A stretch of 12,819 bases of DNA. It comes from Collinsella sp. GTDB taxonomy: Bacteria > Actinomycetota > Coriobacteriia > Coriobacteriales > Coriobacteriaceae. The stretch lies in contig JAGZQO010000041.1 in NCBI GenBank assembly GCA_018382125.1, forward strand, positions 1-12,819, in the 5' to 3' direction. Each line of letters begins with the position of its first letter. Positions within the stretch are counted from its first letter, which is position 1. The position numbers were made by a program, and so were the translations under genes. The notes under the pieces were generated by a model. The model worked only from the letters and a program-made list of their open reading frames with translations. It ran no database searches and had not been told where the DNA came from. Below are positions 6,119-12,750 of the stretch, piece by piece.

Positions 6119-7204
6119 ATGGCGCACGATGTAGTCCTGATTCCCGGTGACGGTATCGGTCCCGAGATTACGCAGGCCATGCGCCGCGTGGTCGAGGCCA
6201 CCGGTGTCCAGATCAACTGGAACGTCCAGGAGGCCGGCGCCGGCGTCATGGACGAGTTTGGCACGCCGCTGCCCCAGCATGTGCTCGATGCGGTCGCCGA
6301 GACCAAGGTTGCCATCAAGGGCCCCATCACCACGCCGGTCGGCACGGGCTTCCGCAGCGTTAACGTCGCCCTGCGCAAGCATTTTGACCTGTACGCCTGC
6401 GTGCGACCCTGCCTGTCGCAGCCGGGCGACGGTTCGCGTTTCCGCGACGTCGACCTGGTCATCGTGCGCGAGAACACCGAGGACCTCTACGCCGGCATCG
6501 AGTTCGATGAGGGCGCTGCCGAGGTTGAGGAGCTCTCGCAGCTTGTCGAGCGCTCGGGTCAGAAGACCTTCGCCGCAGATTCCGCCATTTCAATTAAGCC
6601 GATCTCCATCGCCAAGAGCCGCCGCATTGTGGAGTATGCCTTTGAGTATGCCCGCCGCTGCGGCCGCAAAAAGGTGACGGCCGTGCATAAGGCCAACATC
6701 ATGAAGGCGACCGATGGCCTGTTCCTGCGCGTGGCGCGCGAGGTGGCCGCCAACTATCCCGATATCGAGTTCAACGACAAGATCGTCGACGCCACCTGCA
6801 TGGGTCTGGTCCAGAACCCCAACGACTTCGATGTCCTGGTGCTGCCCAACCTGTACGGCGACATCGTGAGCGACCTGTGCGCCGGCCTAGTGGGTGGTCT
6901 GGGTATGGCCCCTGGCTCCAACATCGGTGCCGACTGCGCAATCTTTGAGGCAACGCACGGATCCGCGCCCGATATCGCTGGCCAGGATATCGCCAACCCC
7001 ACGGCCGAGATTCTGTCTGCGGCTATGATGCTCGATCACCTGGGCGAGAACGACGCGGCCAATCGCATTCGCGCCGCCGTTTCTGCCACGCTCGACGAGG
7101 GCGAGCAGGTTACCGGCGACGTTCGTCGTGCCCAGACCGGCTCCGTCGAGGGTGCGGTGGGCACGCAGGCTTTTGCCGATGCCGTTATCGCGCACCTGGC
7201 CTAA
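6119..7204 (+). CDS. NAD-dependent isocitrate dehydrogenase (isocitrate/isopropylmalate dehydrogenase family)
   Basis: The 361-residue enzyme would oxidatively decarboxylate isocitrate to 2-oxoglutarate in the cytosol, feeding glutamate synthesis. Evidence for isocitrate rather than isopropylmalate is FRSVNVALRKHFDLYACVRP, which has the Ser-x-Asn-x-x-Leu-Arg substrate motif. Other hallmarks are IPGDGIGPE at the N-terminus, VRENTEDLYAGIEF, the catalytic Lys region VHKANIMKATDG, and the family signature NLYGDIVSDLCAGLVGGLGM with metal-binding Asp residues. HGSAPDIAG, with Asp-Ile after the Pro, is the NAD-type cofactor pocket; NADP enzymes usually have Lys-Tyr there. GAGGAG (6104-6109) lies inside the end of the previous gene. 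It is the last gene of the operon and is followed by two stems. Homoisocitrate or tartrate dehydrogenase activity cannot be excluded. Confidence 0.92.
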   Translation: MAHDVVLIPGDGIGPEITQAMRRVVEATGVQINWNVQEAGAGVMDEFGTPLPQHVLDAVAETKVAIKGPITTPVGTGFRSVNVALRKHFDLYACVRPCLSQPGDGSRFRDVDLVIVRENTEDLYAGIEFDEGAAEVEELSQLVERSGQKTFAADSAISIKPISIAKSRRIVEYAFEYARRCGRKKVTAVHKANIMKATDGLFLRVAREVAANYPDIEFNDKIVDATCMGLVQNPNDFDVLVLPNLYGDIVSDLCAGLVGGLGMAPGSNIGADCAIFEATHGSAPDIAGQDIANPTAEILSAAMMLDHLGENDAANRIRAAVSATLDEGEQVTGDVRRAQTGSVEGAVGTQAFADAVIAHLA

Positions 7205-7216
7205 GGTATGCAGACT

Positions 7217-7247
7217 GCAAACGCCTAAATAGTACTTAAGTGTTTGC
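7217..7247 (+). other. Stem-loop after the isocitrate dehydrogenase gene
   Basis: GCAAACGC (7217-7224) pairs with GTGTTTGC (7240-7247), including one G-U pair. Three more A-T pairs follow beyond one mismatch, closing a 7-nt loop. No U run follows, so it is more likely an mRNA 3' stabiliser or binding site than a terminator. Confidence 0.4.
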
Positions 7248-7263
7248 GTATAACCTGAGAATC

Positions 7264-7296
7264 AATACGCCCGGCGCTCTGTCGGGCGTATTCTAT
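7264..7296 (+). terminator. Terminator of the dehydrogenase-to-isocitrate dehydrogenase operon
   Basis: AATACGCCCG (7264-7273) pairs perfectly with CGGGCGTATT (7283-7292), 10 pairs around a 9-nt loop. The tail is only moderately T-rich (TTCTATT). The stem ends 39 bases before the next start codon. Confidence 0.75.
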
Positions 7297-7330
7297 TGCG
7301 GACTATGTTTCCTAACAAGGAGTAACTGAT

Positions 7331-8416
7331 ATGGGTCTGATTCAAAAGAAGGACGAGAAGGACGAGATCGACGGCATCCAGATCATCGAGCGCGGCGAAG
7401 GCCCCGACGGTGACGAGGAGGAGAAGATCGATCTGGTCGCCGGTACGTCTGCCGAGCACATTGCTGCCGGTACGACGGCCGAGGAGGAGGACGCTCGCCT
7501 GGAGGCTCAGATTGCCGCGGATGCCGCCGACGAGAACCTCATGCCCGAGGAACAGGACGAGGACGACGACTCCGACGCGGACGACCATGCATCCAAGCAC
7601 AAGAAGACGATGATTGCCGCCTTTGTGGTCGCTATCGTGATCGCTGCTGTGGTCGGCTTCTTTATCGGCAACGGTGGTTTTGGCGGCAAGGGCGTCGGCT
7701 CGGCGACCCTCACCGAGGACCAGCTCGATTCGACCGTGGCAAGCTACAGCTACAACGGCAAGAAGAGCGACATCACCGCGCGCGAGGCCATTGAGAGCCA
7801 GTACAGCCTCGACACCGTCAAGGATGGCGATGGCAACTACACCGCTCCGTCTGCCGACGTTATCCTGTCCTACGTGCGCAACAAGATCCTGCTCGACGCC
7901 GCCGAGGACGAGGGCATTACCGTCTCTTCTAAGGAGATGAAGAAGTACGCCGAGGATTCCATCGGCACCTCCGACTACAAGACCATGGCCACGCAGTATG
8001 GCGTGTCCAAGGACCAGGCCAAGCAGATCGTCCGTCAGTCCGCGACGCTGCAGAAGCTCTACAAGAAGAAGGTGGGCGACAGCTCCGCAAGCATGCCGAC
8101 CGCCCCGACCGAGCCTGCTGACGGCAACGAGGAGACCGCGAGCAAGGACTACGCCGACTACATCATCAAACTTGCCGGCGACGAGTGGGATAGCGAAAAG
8201 GGTACCTGGAAGGACGCCGATAGCACCTACGCTAAGGCCTTCGCTGACGATGCCTTTACGGCCGATAGCGCTACCTACAAGCAGGCCATGACCGCCTATT
8301 ACACCGCCTACCAGCAGTACTCCTCGCAGGCTTCGAGCGCTAGCTCCAAGTGGACCGAGTACGCCAACGGCCTCTACGCCAAGGCCAACATCAGCATCTA
8401 CGGCCTGTTTGCGTAA
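7331..8416 (+). CDS. Membrane-anchored SurA-N-like protein with acidic cytoplasmic arm
   Basis: The protein has 361 residues. Residues 1-90 are strongly acidic, with runs of Glu and Asp (for example EEQDEDDDSDADD). A Lys/His-rich stop signal (KHKK) precedes one transmembrane helix at about 94-113, so the N-terminus should be inside and the rest outside (type II). The outer part (about 120-361) contains SurA-N-like helices: a long helix with ILSYVRNKILLDAAEDEGI followed by VSSKEMKKYAEDSI and QAKQIVRQSATLQKLYKKK. No parvulin-type isomerase domain follows; the remainder is an Ala/Ser/Tyr-rich helical region. A chaperone-like role in protein export is plausible but unproven. AAGGAG at 7317-7322 is eight bases from the ATG. 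It sits alone between two terminators. Confidence 0.85.
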   Translation: MGLIQKKDEKDEIDGIQIIERGEGPDGDEEEKIDLVAGTSAEHIAAGTTAEEEDARLEAQIAADAADENLMPEEQDEDDDSDADDHASKHKKTMIAAFVVAIVIAAVVGFFIGNGGFGGKGVGSATLTEDQLDSTVASYSYNGKKSDITAREAIESQYSLDTVKDGDGNYTAPSADVILSYVRNKILLDAAEDEGITVSSKEMKKYAEDSIGTSDYKTMATQYGVSKDQAKQIVRQSATLQKLYKKKVGDSSASMPTAPTEPADGNEETASKDYADYIIKLAGDEWDSEKGTWKDADSTYAKAFADDAFTADSATYKQAMTAYYTAYQQYSSQASSASSKWTEYANGLYAKANISIYGLFA

Positions 8417-8458
8417 AGATTGCCTGAGCCTTCGAGTACGAAGCCGAAATATCTGATT

Positions 8459-8496
8459 AAGCCCCCTAGAACGGACATCGTTCTAGGGGGCTTTTT
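8459..8496 (+). terminator. Very strong intrinsic terminator
   Basis: A stem of 15 perfect pairs (8459-8473 with 8479-8493, core AGCCCCCTAGAAC) closes a 5-nt GACAT loop. It runs into TTTTT ending at 8496. It ends the SurA-N-like gene and insulates the PTS region. Confidence 0.95.
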
Positions 8497-8504
8497 GCGT
8501 TGTA

Positions 8505-8533
8505 GGGAAGGGCGGGGAAGGGGGTGGTAGGGG
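8505..8533 (+). other. G-quadruplex-type sequence
   Basis: Five runs of three or more G (8505-8507, 8510-8512, 8514-8517, 8520-8524, 8530-8533) are separated by linkers of 1 to 5 bases. This meets the usual quadruplex pattern on the + strand. It lies nine bases past the T run of the terminator and about 40 bases before the first operator-like site. Confidence 0.55.
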
Positions 8534-8575
8534 AGAGGTTATATACAAATTCTTGGAGACTTTATTCATGTAAAG

Positions 8576-8589
8576 TGAAAACGATTTCG
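8576..8589. promoter_or_regulatory. cre-like / LacI-family operator
   Basis: TGAAAACGATTTCG matches 13 of 14 positions of the CcpA cre consensus TGWAANCGNTNWCA. The inner 12 bases are a palindrome with one mismatch around CG. CcpA itself is a Bacillota protein, so in this host another LacI-family regulator would be expected. The site is next to the GntR-type operators before the PTS gene. Confidence 0.45.
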
Positions 8590-8595
8590 GCCAAA

Positions 8596-8640
8596 CTGGT
8601 AGTAACAATGTGGTACCACTGTTCATCTGGTAGTAACCAC
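8596..8640. promoter_or_regulatory. Cluster of GntR/NagR-type operators before the PTS gene
   Basis: CTGGTAGTAAC occurs twice (8596-8606 and 8627-8637), 31 bases apart, about three helical turns. The second copy completes TGGT-N4-ACCA (8628-8639). Between them GTGGTACCAC (8610-8619) is a perfect palindrome. TGGT/ACCA half-sites are typical for GntR/HutC regulators of GlcNAc genes (NagR, DasR), and such a regulator is encoded just downstream. Confidence 0.6.
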
Positions 8641-8950
8641 TTTTGAGATGAAATCGAATGGAAATTGCTAAGAATTAGTTTGGTAATGAAAGAAACGCAG
8701 CACATCTACCTGCGTAAATTACCGTTTACGGGCCAAAAATAACCGTTTGGCAACGATATAGTAATTTGAACGAAATGTGGTGGATGTTTGAATTGAGTGT
8801 GTGCTACCGTACATACCAGCAACCCGAGAAAAGGGACTGGGTTGTCTAAGTTTGCGCTTAATGCCGGCAAGCGGAGAAGCCGGTATGCAGAGGGCGCGGA
8901 CATGGAACTCGTTGGTGAACAACGAAAGAAAGGTTGGAGGAGATACCAAT
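8641..8950 (+). promoter_or_regulatory. Promoter and structured leader of the PTS gene
   Basis: No gene is seen here. TATAGT (8757-8762) and TGCTACCGT (8802-8810, extended -10 style) are possible -10 elements, neither with a good -35. GCCAAA (8732-8737) and TTTGGC (8746-8751) form an inverted repeat. The part nearest the gene can fold: CAACCC (8820-8825) with GGGTTG (8839-8844), and ATGCCGGC (8861-8868) with GCCGGTAT (8879-8886). GGAGGAG just before the ATG at 8951 is a strong ribosome binding site. Confidence 0.4.
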
Positions 8951-10441
8951 ATGATGAAGTACCTCCAGAAGCTCGGCAAAGCGCTGATGCTTCCCGTCGC
9001 GGCGCTTCCCGTCGCAGGCATTCTTATGGGTGTGGGCTACCTGCTCGCTCCCGCAGTCATGGGTGCTGCCGGTGACACTACCGGTTTTGCCTATACCGCC
9101 GGTTTCCTGCTCATCAAGGCAGGCGGCGCTCTTATCGATAACATGGCCTGGCTGTTCGCAGTCGGCGCCGCTGTCGGCCTTGCCGACGATCACGATGGCA
9201 CCGCTGGCCTCGCTGGCCTCGTCGCCTTCCTGATGATCCAGCAGCTCCTGAACCCCGCTGTTGTTGGCACCATTCGTGGTATGGACGCCGATGCTCAGAC
9301 CGCTTGGCTTGCCACGACCGAGGGCATCGCGTTCTCCAAGATCGCTGGTAACTCCTTCATCGGCATCCTGTCCGCCATCATCGGTGGTACTTGCTACAAC
9401 AAGTTCAAGGACACCCGTCTTCCCGACTGGCTGGCCTTCTTCTCCGGCAAGCGTTGCGTCGCCATCATGACCGCCGTTATCAGCATCGTCGTCTCCGTCG
9501 TCCTGCTCTTTGCTTGGCCGCTCATCTTCGGTGCTCTTGTTGCTCTTGGTGAGGGTATCGCCGCCATGAGTGGTATCGGCGCTGGCATCTACGCCTTCCT
9601 CAACCGCCTGCTCATCCCGACCGGTCTGCACCACGCACTCAACAACGTGTTCTGGTTCGACACCATCGGCCTGGGCGACCTGACCCACTTCTGGGCTGGC
9701 GAGACCTCCGCTGACGTCAAGTGGAGCCTCGGTATGTACATGTCCGGCTTCTTCCCCTGCATGATGTTCGGTATCCCGGGCGCTGCCCTGGCTATGGTTC
9801 AGACCGCTAAGAACAAGAAGGCTGCTATCGGCCTGGTTGTCTCCGCTGCCATCTGCGCCTTCGTCTGCGGCGTCACCGAGCCCTTCGAGTTCGGCTTCAT
9901 GTTCCTGTGCTTCCCGCTCTACGTCGTGTACGCTGCCCTGTACGGCGTCTTCACCGTCATCACCTACTTTGTTGGTTTCCGTGCCGGCTTCTGCTTCTCC
10001 GCTGGTGCTACCGACCTCCTGTTCTCCGCTAGCCTCCCGGCTGCTGCCAACACCTGGATGATCATCCCGCTGGGCATCGCTGCCTTCCTGGTCTTCTACC
10101 TCGTGTTCCGCTTCGCCATCACCAAGTTCAACCTCATGACCCCTGGTCGCGAGGATGAGGATGTCGAGGAGACCTCCGCTTCCGCCGCTGCTGGCGACGA
10201 CAAGTTCGCCGCTCTGGCCGCCGCTGTTCTTGCTGCCGTCGGTGGCAAGGAGAACGTCAAGACCGTTGACTGCTGCGCTACTCGCCTGCGCTTCGAGCTC
10301 GGCGATTCCGCTCTGGTCGACGAGGCTGCCTGCAAGAAGGCCGGCGCTCTGGGTGTCATGAAGATGGACAAGGGTGCTACCCAGGTCATCATCGGCACGC
10401 AGGTCCAGGCTGTTGCCGAGGAGCTCAAGAAGCTTCTCTAA
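8951..10441 (+). CDS. nagE: PTS EIICB transporter, N-acetylglucosamine type
   Basis: The 496-residue membrane protein imports a sugar and phosphorylates it in the same step. Residues 1-390 or so are the multi-helix EIIC domain of the glucose/GlcNAc superfamily. It carries GLHHALNN (225-232) and GVTEPFEF, with the sugar-binding Glu at 310. An acidic Ala-rich linker (about 395-420) joins the EIIB domain (about 423-496), whose phosphorylated Cys is Cys442 in DCCATRLRFEL. GlcNAc is favoured over glucose because a GntR regulator and NagA follow directly. There is no EIIA domain, so phosphate must come from a separate EIIA. The start is the first of two adjacent ATGs; the frame stays open to 8801, but that region is the leader. 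Codon use is strongly biased, suggesting high expression. The next residue before the active Cys is also Cys. Confidence 0.92.
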   Translation: MMKYLQKLGKALMLPVAALPVAGILMGVGYLLAPAVMGAAGDTTGFAYTAGFLLIKAGGALIDNMAWLFAVGAAVGLADDHDGTAGLAGLVAFLMIQQLLNPAVVGTIRGMDADAQTAWLATTEGIAFSKIAGNSFIGILSAIIGGTCYNKFKDTRLPDWLAFFSGKRCVAIMTAVISIVVSVVLLFAWPLIFGALVALGEGIAAMSGIGAGIYAFLNRLLIPTGLHHALNNVFWFDTIGLGDLTHFWAGETSADVKWSLGMYMSGFFPCMMFGIPGAALAMVQTAKNKKAAIGLVVSAAICAFVCGVTEPFEFGFMFLCFPLYVVYAALYGVFTVITYFVGFRAGFCFSAGATDLLFSASLPAAANTWMIIPLGIAAFLVFYLVFRFAITKFNLMTPGREDEDVEETSASAAAGDDKFAALAAAVLAAVGGKENVKTVDCCATRLRFELGDSALVDEAACKKAGALGVMKMDKGATQVIIGTQVQAVAEELKKLL

Positions 10442-10466
10442 GCCTTAAAGACGTATCTGTCTTGCA

Positions 10467-10501
10467 AAGGGTCGTCCCGCTCCGCGGGGGCGGCCCTTTT
10501 T
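10467..10501 (+). terminator. Intrinsic terminator of the PTS gene
   Basis: A stem of about 14 pairs with G-U pairs and one bulge (arms about 10467-10480 and 10484-10498, loop TCC) runs into TTTTT (10497-10501). It separates the transporter from the regulator gene. Confidence 0.88.
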
Positions 10502-10526
10502 GCTACCTCGATACCTGATGTAGCGT

Positions 10527-10542
10527 TGTAATTGGTATTACA
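10527..10542. promoter_or_regulatory. Palindromic operator upstream of the GntR regulator gene
   Basis: TGTAAT-TGGT-ATTACA has perfect 6-bp arms around TGGT. Its ATTGGTAT core equals the left half of the NagR/DasR-type box. It lies about 85 bases before the extended -10 of the regulator gene. Confidence 0.5.
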
Positions 10543-10611
10543 GTGCGCAGGCTATCAACCGGCAAACAATATTGAAATATGCTGGTTGACCTGCTGTTAT
10601 TCCAATAAAAC

Positions 10612-10620
10612 TGCTATAGT
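10612..10620 (+). promoter_or_regulatory. Extended -10 promoter of the GntR regulator gene
   Basis: TGCTATAGT fits the extended -10 pattern TGnTATAAT with one mismatch. TTGACC (10586-10591) resembles a -35 but is 23 bases away, too far for a normal pair, so the promoter probably depends on the extended -10 or on an activator. The expected start is near 10627. Confidence 0.5.
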
Positions 10621-10630
10621 ACGTGGTGTC

Positions 10631-10642
10631 TGGTTACAACCA
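10631..10642. promoter_or_regulatory. TGGTT-AC-AACCA operator overlapping the regulator's transcription start
   Basis: A perfect palindrome with 5-bp arms lies just past the expected transcription start and 32 bases before the start codon. A repressor bound here would block its own gene. Half-sites TGGT/ACCA match those before the PTS gene. Confidence 0.6.
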
Positions 10643-10673
10643 ATTTCGAGTCATTTATCCGGCAGGTATCATT

Positions 10674-11405
10674 ATGGCAATGGGAGCGCGCAAACAACCT
10701 CTGTACGATCAGCTCGTCGATTTGCTGACCGATAAAATCGATCACGAACTTCGGCCCGGCGACTATTTGCCGTCCGAGCGTGACTTGTCGGAACGCTACG
10801 GACTCTCGCGTACGACGGTTCGCCTTGCCCTGCAGGAGCTTGAACGCCTGGGCCTGGTGGTTCGTCAGCGCGGCCGTGGAACCATGGTGTGCGACCGCTC
10901 TCTGCAAACGGCAAACCTCACGCAGACCTATAGCTTTACCGAGCAGATGAAGGCGATCGGCCGTGTGCCCAAGACAACGATTCTCGAGTTTACCGAGGTC
11001 GAGGCTGACAAGAATATTGCCGTAGAGATGAACGCGCGCCTGGGCGAGCGTCTGTACAAGATCAAGCGCCTGCGTATAGCCGATGGTGTGCCGCTGATGA
11101 TTGAGTGTACATATCTGCCAAGTCGCAAGTTCTTTGCGCTTAAGCGTCCCATGATCGAGAACAAATCGCTGTACGACATGATCGAGCAGGACTTTCACGA
11201 GAAAGTTCGCGTGGCAGAGGAAGAATTCTACGCGAGTATTGCCCGCCATTCCGACGCACGTTTGCTCGAGATTACCGAAGGCGCACCGGTGCTGGATTTG
11301 ATTCGTACCACATATGACATGAACAACGAGGTTATCGAGTATACGCGTTCGGTTGCGCGTGCCGACCAGTTTAAGTACAAGGTCTACCACAACCGCGCAG
11401 TCTAG
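10674..11405 (+). CDS. GntR-family (HutC/UTRA) transcriptional regulator of amino-sugar genes
   Basis: The 243-residue protein has an N-terminal winged helix (about 8-75), with the GntR pattern LRPGDYLPSERDLSERYGLSRTTVRLAL followed by the wing GLVVRQRGRGTMV. A UTRA ligand domain covers about 95-238, with PLMIECTYLP and the C-terminal DQFKYKVYHN typical of the group. NagR and DasR in this group bind GlcN-6-P or GlcNAc-6-P and let go of DNA. The location between the GlcNAc transporter and NagA supports the same role here. ATG 10674 is chosen; an upstream GTG at 10623 would start inside the operator, and ATG 10680 is also in frame. The ribosome binding site is weak (GGCAGG), fitting low expression. 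Palindromes at 10527 and 10631 suggest autoregulation. Confidence 0.92.
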   Translation: MAMGARKQPLYDQLVDLLTDKIDHELRPGDYLPSERDLSERYGLSRTTVRLALQELERLGLVVRQRGRGTMVCDRSLQTANLTQTYSFTEQMKAIGRVPKTTILEFTEVEADKNIAVEMNARLGERLYKIKRLRIADGVPLMIECTYLPSRKFFALKRPMIENKSLYDMIEQDFHEKVRVAEEEFYASIARHSDARLLEITEGAPVLDLIRTTYDMNNEVIEYTRSVARADQFKYKVYHNRAV

Positions 11406-11423
11406 AGTTATTGGGTATAAACG

Positions 11424-11462
11424 GCTTGGCGTGTTTTGCGGCGGGTGCAAAATGTGCCAAGC
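11424..11462. other. 16-bp stem with 7-nt loop between the regulator gene and nagA
   Basis: GCTTGGC..TTTTGC (11424-11439) pairs with GCAAAA..GCCAAGC (11447-11462), 16 pairs including three tandem G-U wobbles in the middle and a GGCGGGT-type loop. No U run follows on either strand, so it is not a plain terminator. It could be an mRNA processing or attenuation structure, or a DNA operator with TTGGC/GCCAA half-sites. Confidence 0.5.
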
Positions 11463-11548
11463 GGTAGAAGGCAACGAACAATCGCTCGAATTAACAATGC
11501 AGTGGTTTTTGATCCGCCCTAAAACGCACTGCGGGTACGGGAGCATAG

Positions 11549-12718
11549 ATGAGCACGTATGCTATCAAGGCCGACAAGTTCTTTTTGCCGGCGGGGCCGC
11601 AGCTGGGCGGCTACCTCATGGTCGAAGATGGCGTCTTTGGCGCTTGGCAGGCCGATGAGCCCGCTTGCGAGATCAAAGATTATTCGGGTACATGGATTGC
11701 GCCGGGCATGGTGGACACCCACATTCATGGCTTCTACAACCATGCCACGACCGATAACGATGCCGAGGGTATCAACATCAGCTCGACCGAGCTCGCCCGT
11801 CGTGGCACCACCAGCTGGCTGCCTACGACCTTTACCGACGGCGTGGAGCAGATCAAGGACGCCTGCGCTGCCATTGCACAGGCTGACGAAGAGCGCGGAC
11901 CGGAGTTCTGCGGTGCTCGTATTCAGGGCATCTACCTTGAGGGTCCGTTCTTTACCATGAAGCATGTGGGCGCCCAGAACCCTGCTTATCTGATCGACCC
12001 GTCCGAGAAAGTTTTTGACGAGTGGCAGGAGGCCGCCGGCGGTCGTATCGTCAAGAGCGCCATGGCGGCCGAGCGTGACGGAGCCGCCGCTTACGCCGCG
12101 GCTCTGAGCGCAAAGGGCGTCGTGACCTGCATTGGCCACTCTGATGCCACCTATGATGAGTGTGCTGCCGCCATCAATGCTGGCGCCAGCTGCTTTACGC
12201 ATACCTACAACGGCCAGCGCGGTCTGCACCATCGCGAGCCCGGTGTTGTGGGCGCCGCTGTGACCACGCCCAACACCTATGCCGAGATCATTTGCGACGG
12301 CAAGCATGTGAATCCTGCTGCTATCAAGGCCCTGCTGCAGGCCAAGGGCTGGCAGCACACGGTGCTGATCACCGATTGCCTGGGTTGTGGCGGCATGCCC
12401 GAGGGCAAGTACACCAGCGGTGGCATGGATGTCATTATGAAGGACAACCTTTGCTGGCTTGCCGATGGCTCTGCTATCGCCGGCTCGGTGCTCACGCTCG
12501 CACAGGGCGTCAAGAACATCGTCGACTGGGGTCTTGCGAGCGCCGATATCGCAATTCGCATGGCGACCGAGGTGCCCGCGCGCTCTGCTCACGTCGAGGA
12601 TAAATGTGGAAGCATTATGCCTGGCCGCGATGCCGATTTTGTCGTGTTCAATCCCGACCTTACCCTGGTCGAGACGCATGTGGGTGGCAACAGCGTCGGT
12701 AATGCGTTTACCGAGTAG
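11549..12718 (+). CDS. nagA: N-acetylglucosamine-6-phosphate deacetylase
   Basis: The 389-residue cytosolic enzyme of the amidohydrolase superfamily removes acetate from GlcNAc-6-P to give GlcN-6-P. All key elements are present: PGMVDTHIHG with His58/His60, YLEGPFF with the metal-binding Glu131, IGHSDATYDE with His197, THTYNGQ with His218, LHHREPGVVGAA (substrate loop), and LITDCLG with the catalytic Asp276. The C-terminal GRDADFVVFNPD strand is typical. THTYNGQ replaces the more common THLFNAM, a mild variation. The protein is close to the usual length. GGGAG at 11539-11543 precedes the ATG by five bases. The transporter and regulator upstream and the YhcH-type gene downstream make a GlcNAc / sialic-acid-derived sugar locus. 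NagB is not in the window. Confidence 0.96.
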   Translation: MSTYAIKADKFFLPAGPQLGGYLMVEDGVFGAWQADEPACEIKDYSGTWIAPGMVDTHIHGFYNHATTDNDAEGINISSTELARRGTTSWLPTTFTDGVEQIKDACAAIAQADEERGPEFCGARIQGIYLEGPFFTMKHVGAQNPAYLIDPSEKVFDEWQEAAGGRIVKSAMAAERDGAAAYAAALSAKGVVTCIGHSDATYDECAAAINAGASCFTHTYNGQRGLHHREPGVVGAAVTTPNTYAEIICDGKHVNPAAIKALLQAKGWQHTVLITDCLGCGGMPEGKYTSGGMDVIMKDNLCWLADGSAIAGSVLTLAQGVKNIVDWGLASADIAIRMATEVPARSAHVEDKCGSIMPGRDADFVVFNPDLTLVETHVGGNSVGNAFTE

Positions 12719-12750
12719 CTGCCAAAGAAACGATCCGAGAGGGGATTTAG

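Noticed and set aside
5120..6382. A 420-codon - strand frame opposite the membrane, HEAT-like and isocitrate dehydrogenase genes
   Set aside because: It crosses three well-supported + strand genes and has no recognisable domain. High-GC codon bias explains it.
8801..8950. The PTS frame extends 50 codons upstream of the chosen start
   Set aside because: The strong GGAGGAG ribosome binding site fits ATG 8951, the EIIC domain starts there, and the upstream residues resemble no PTS N-terminus.
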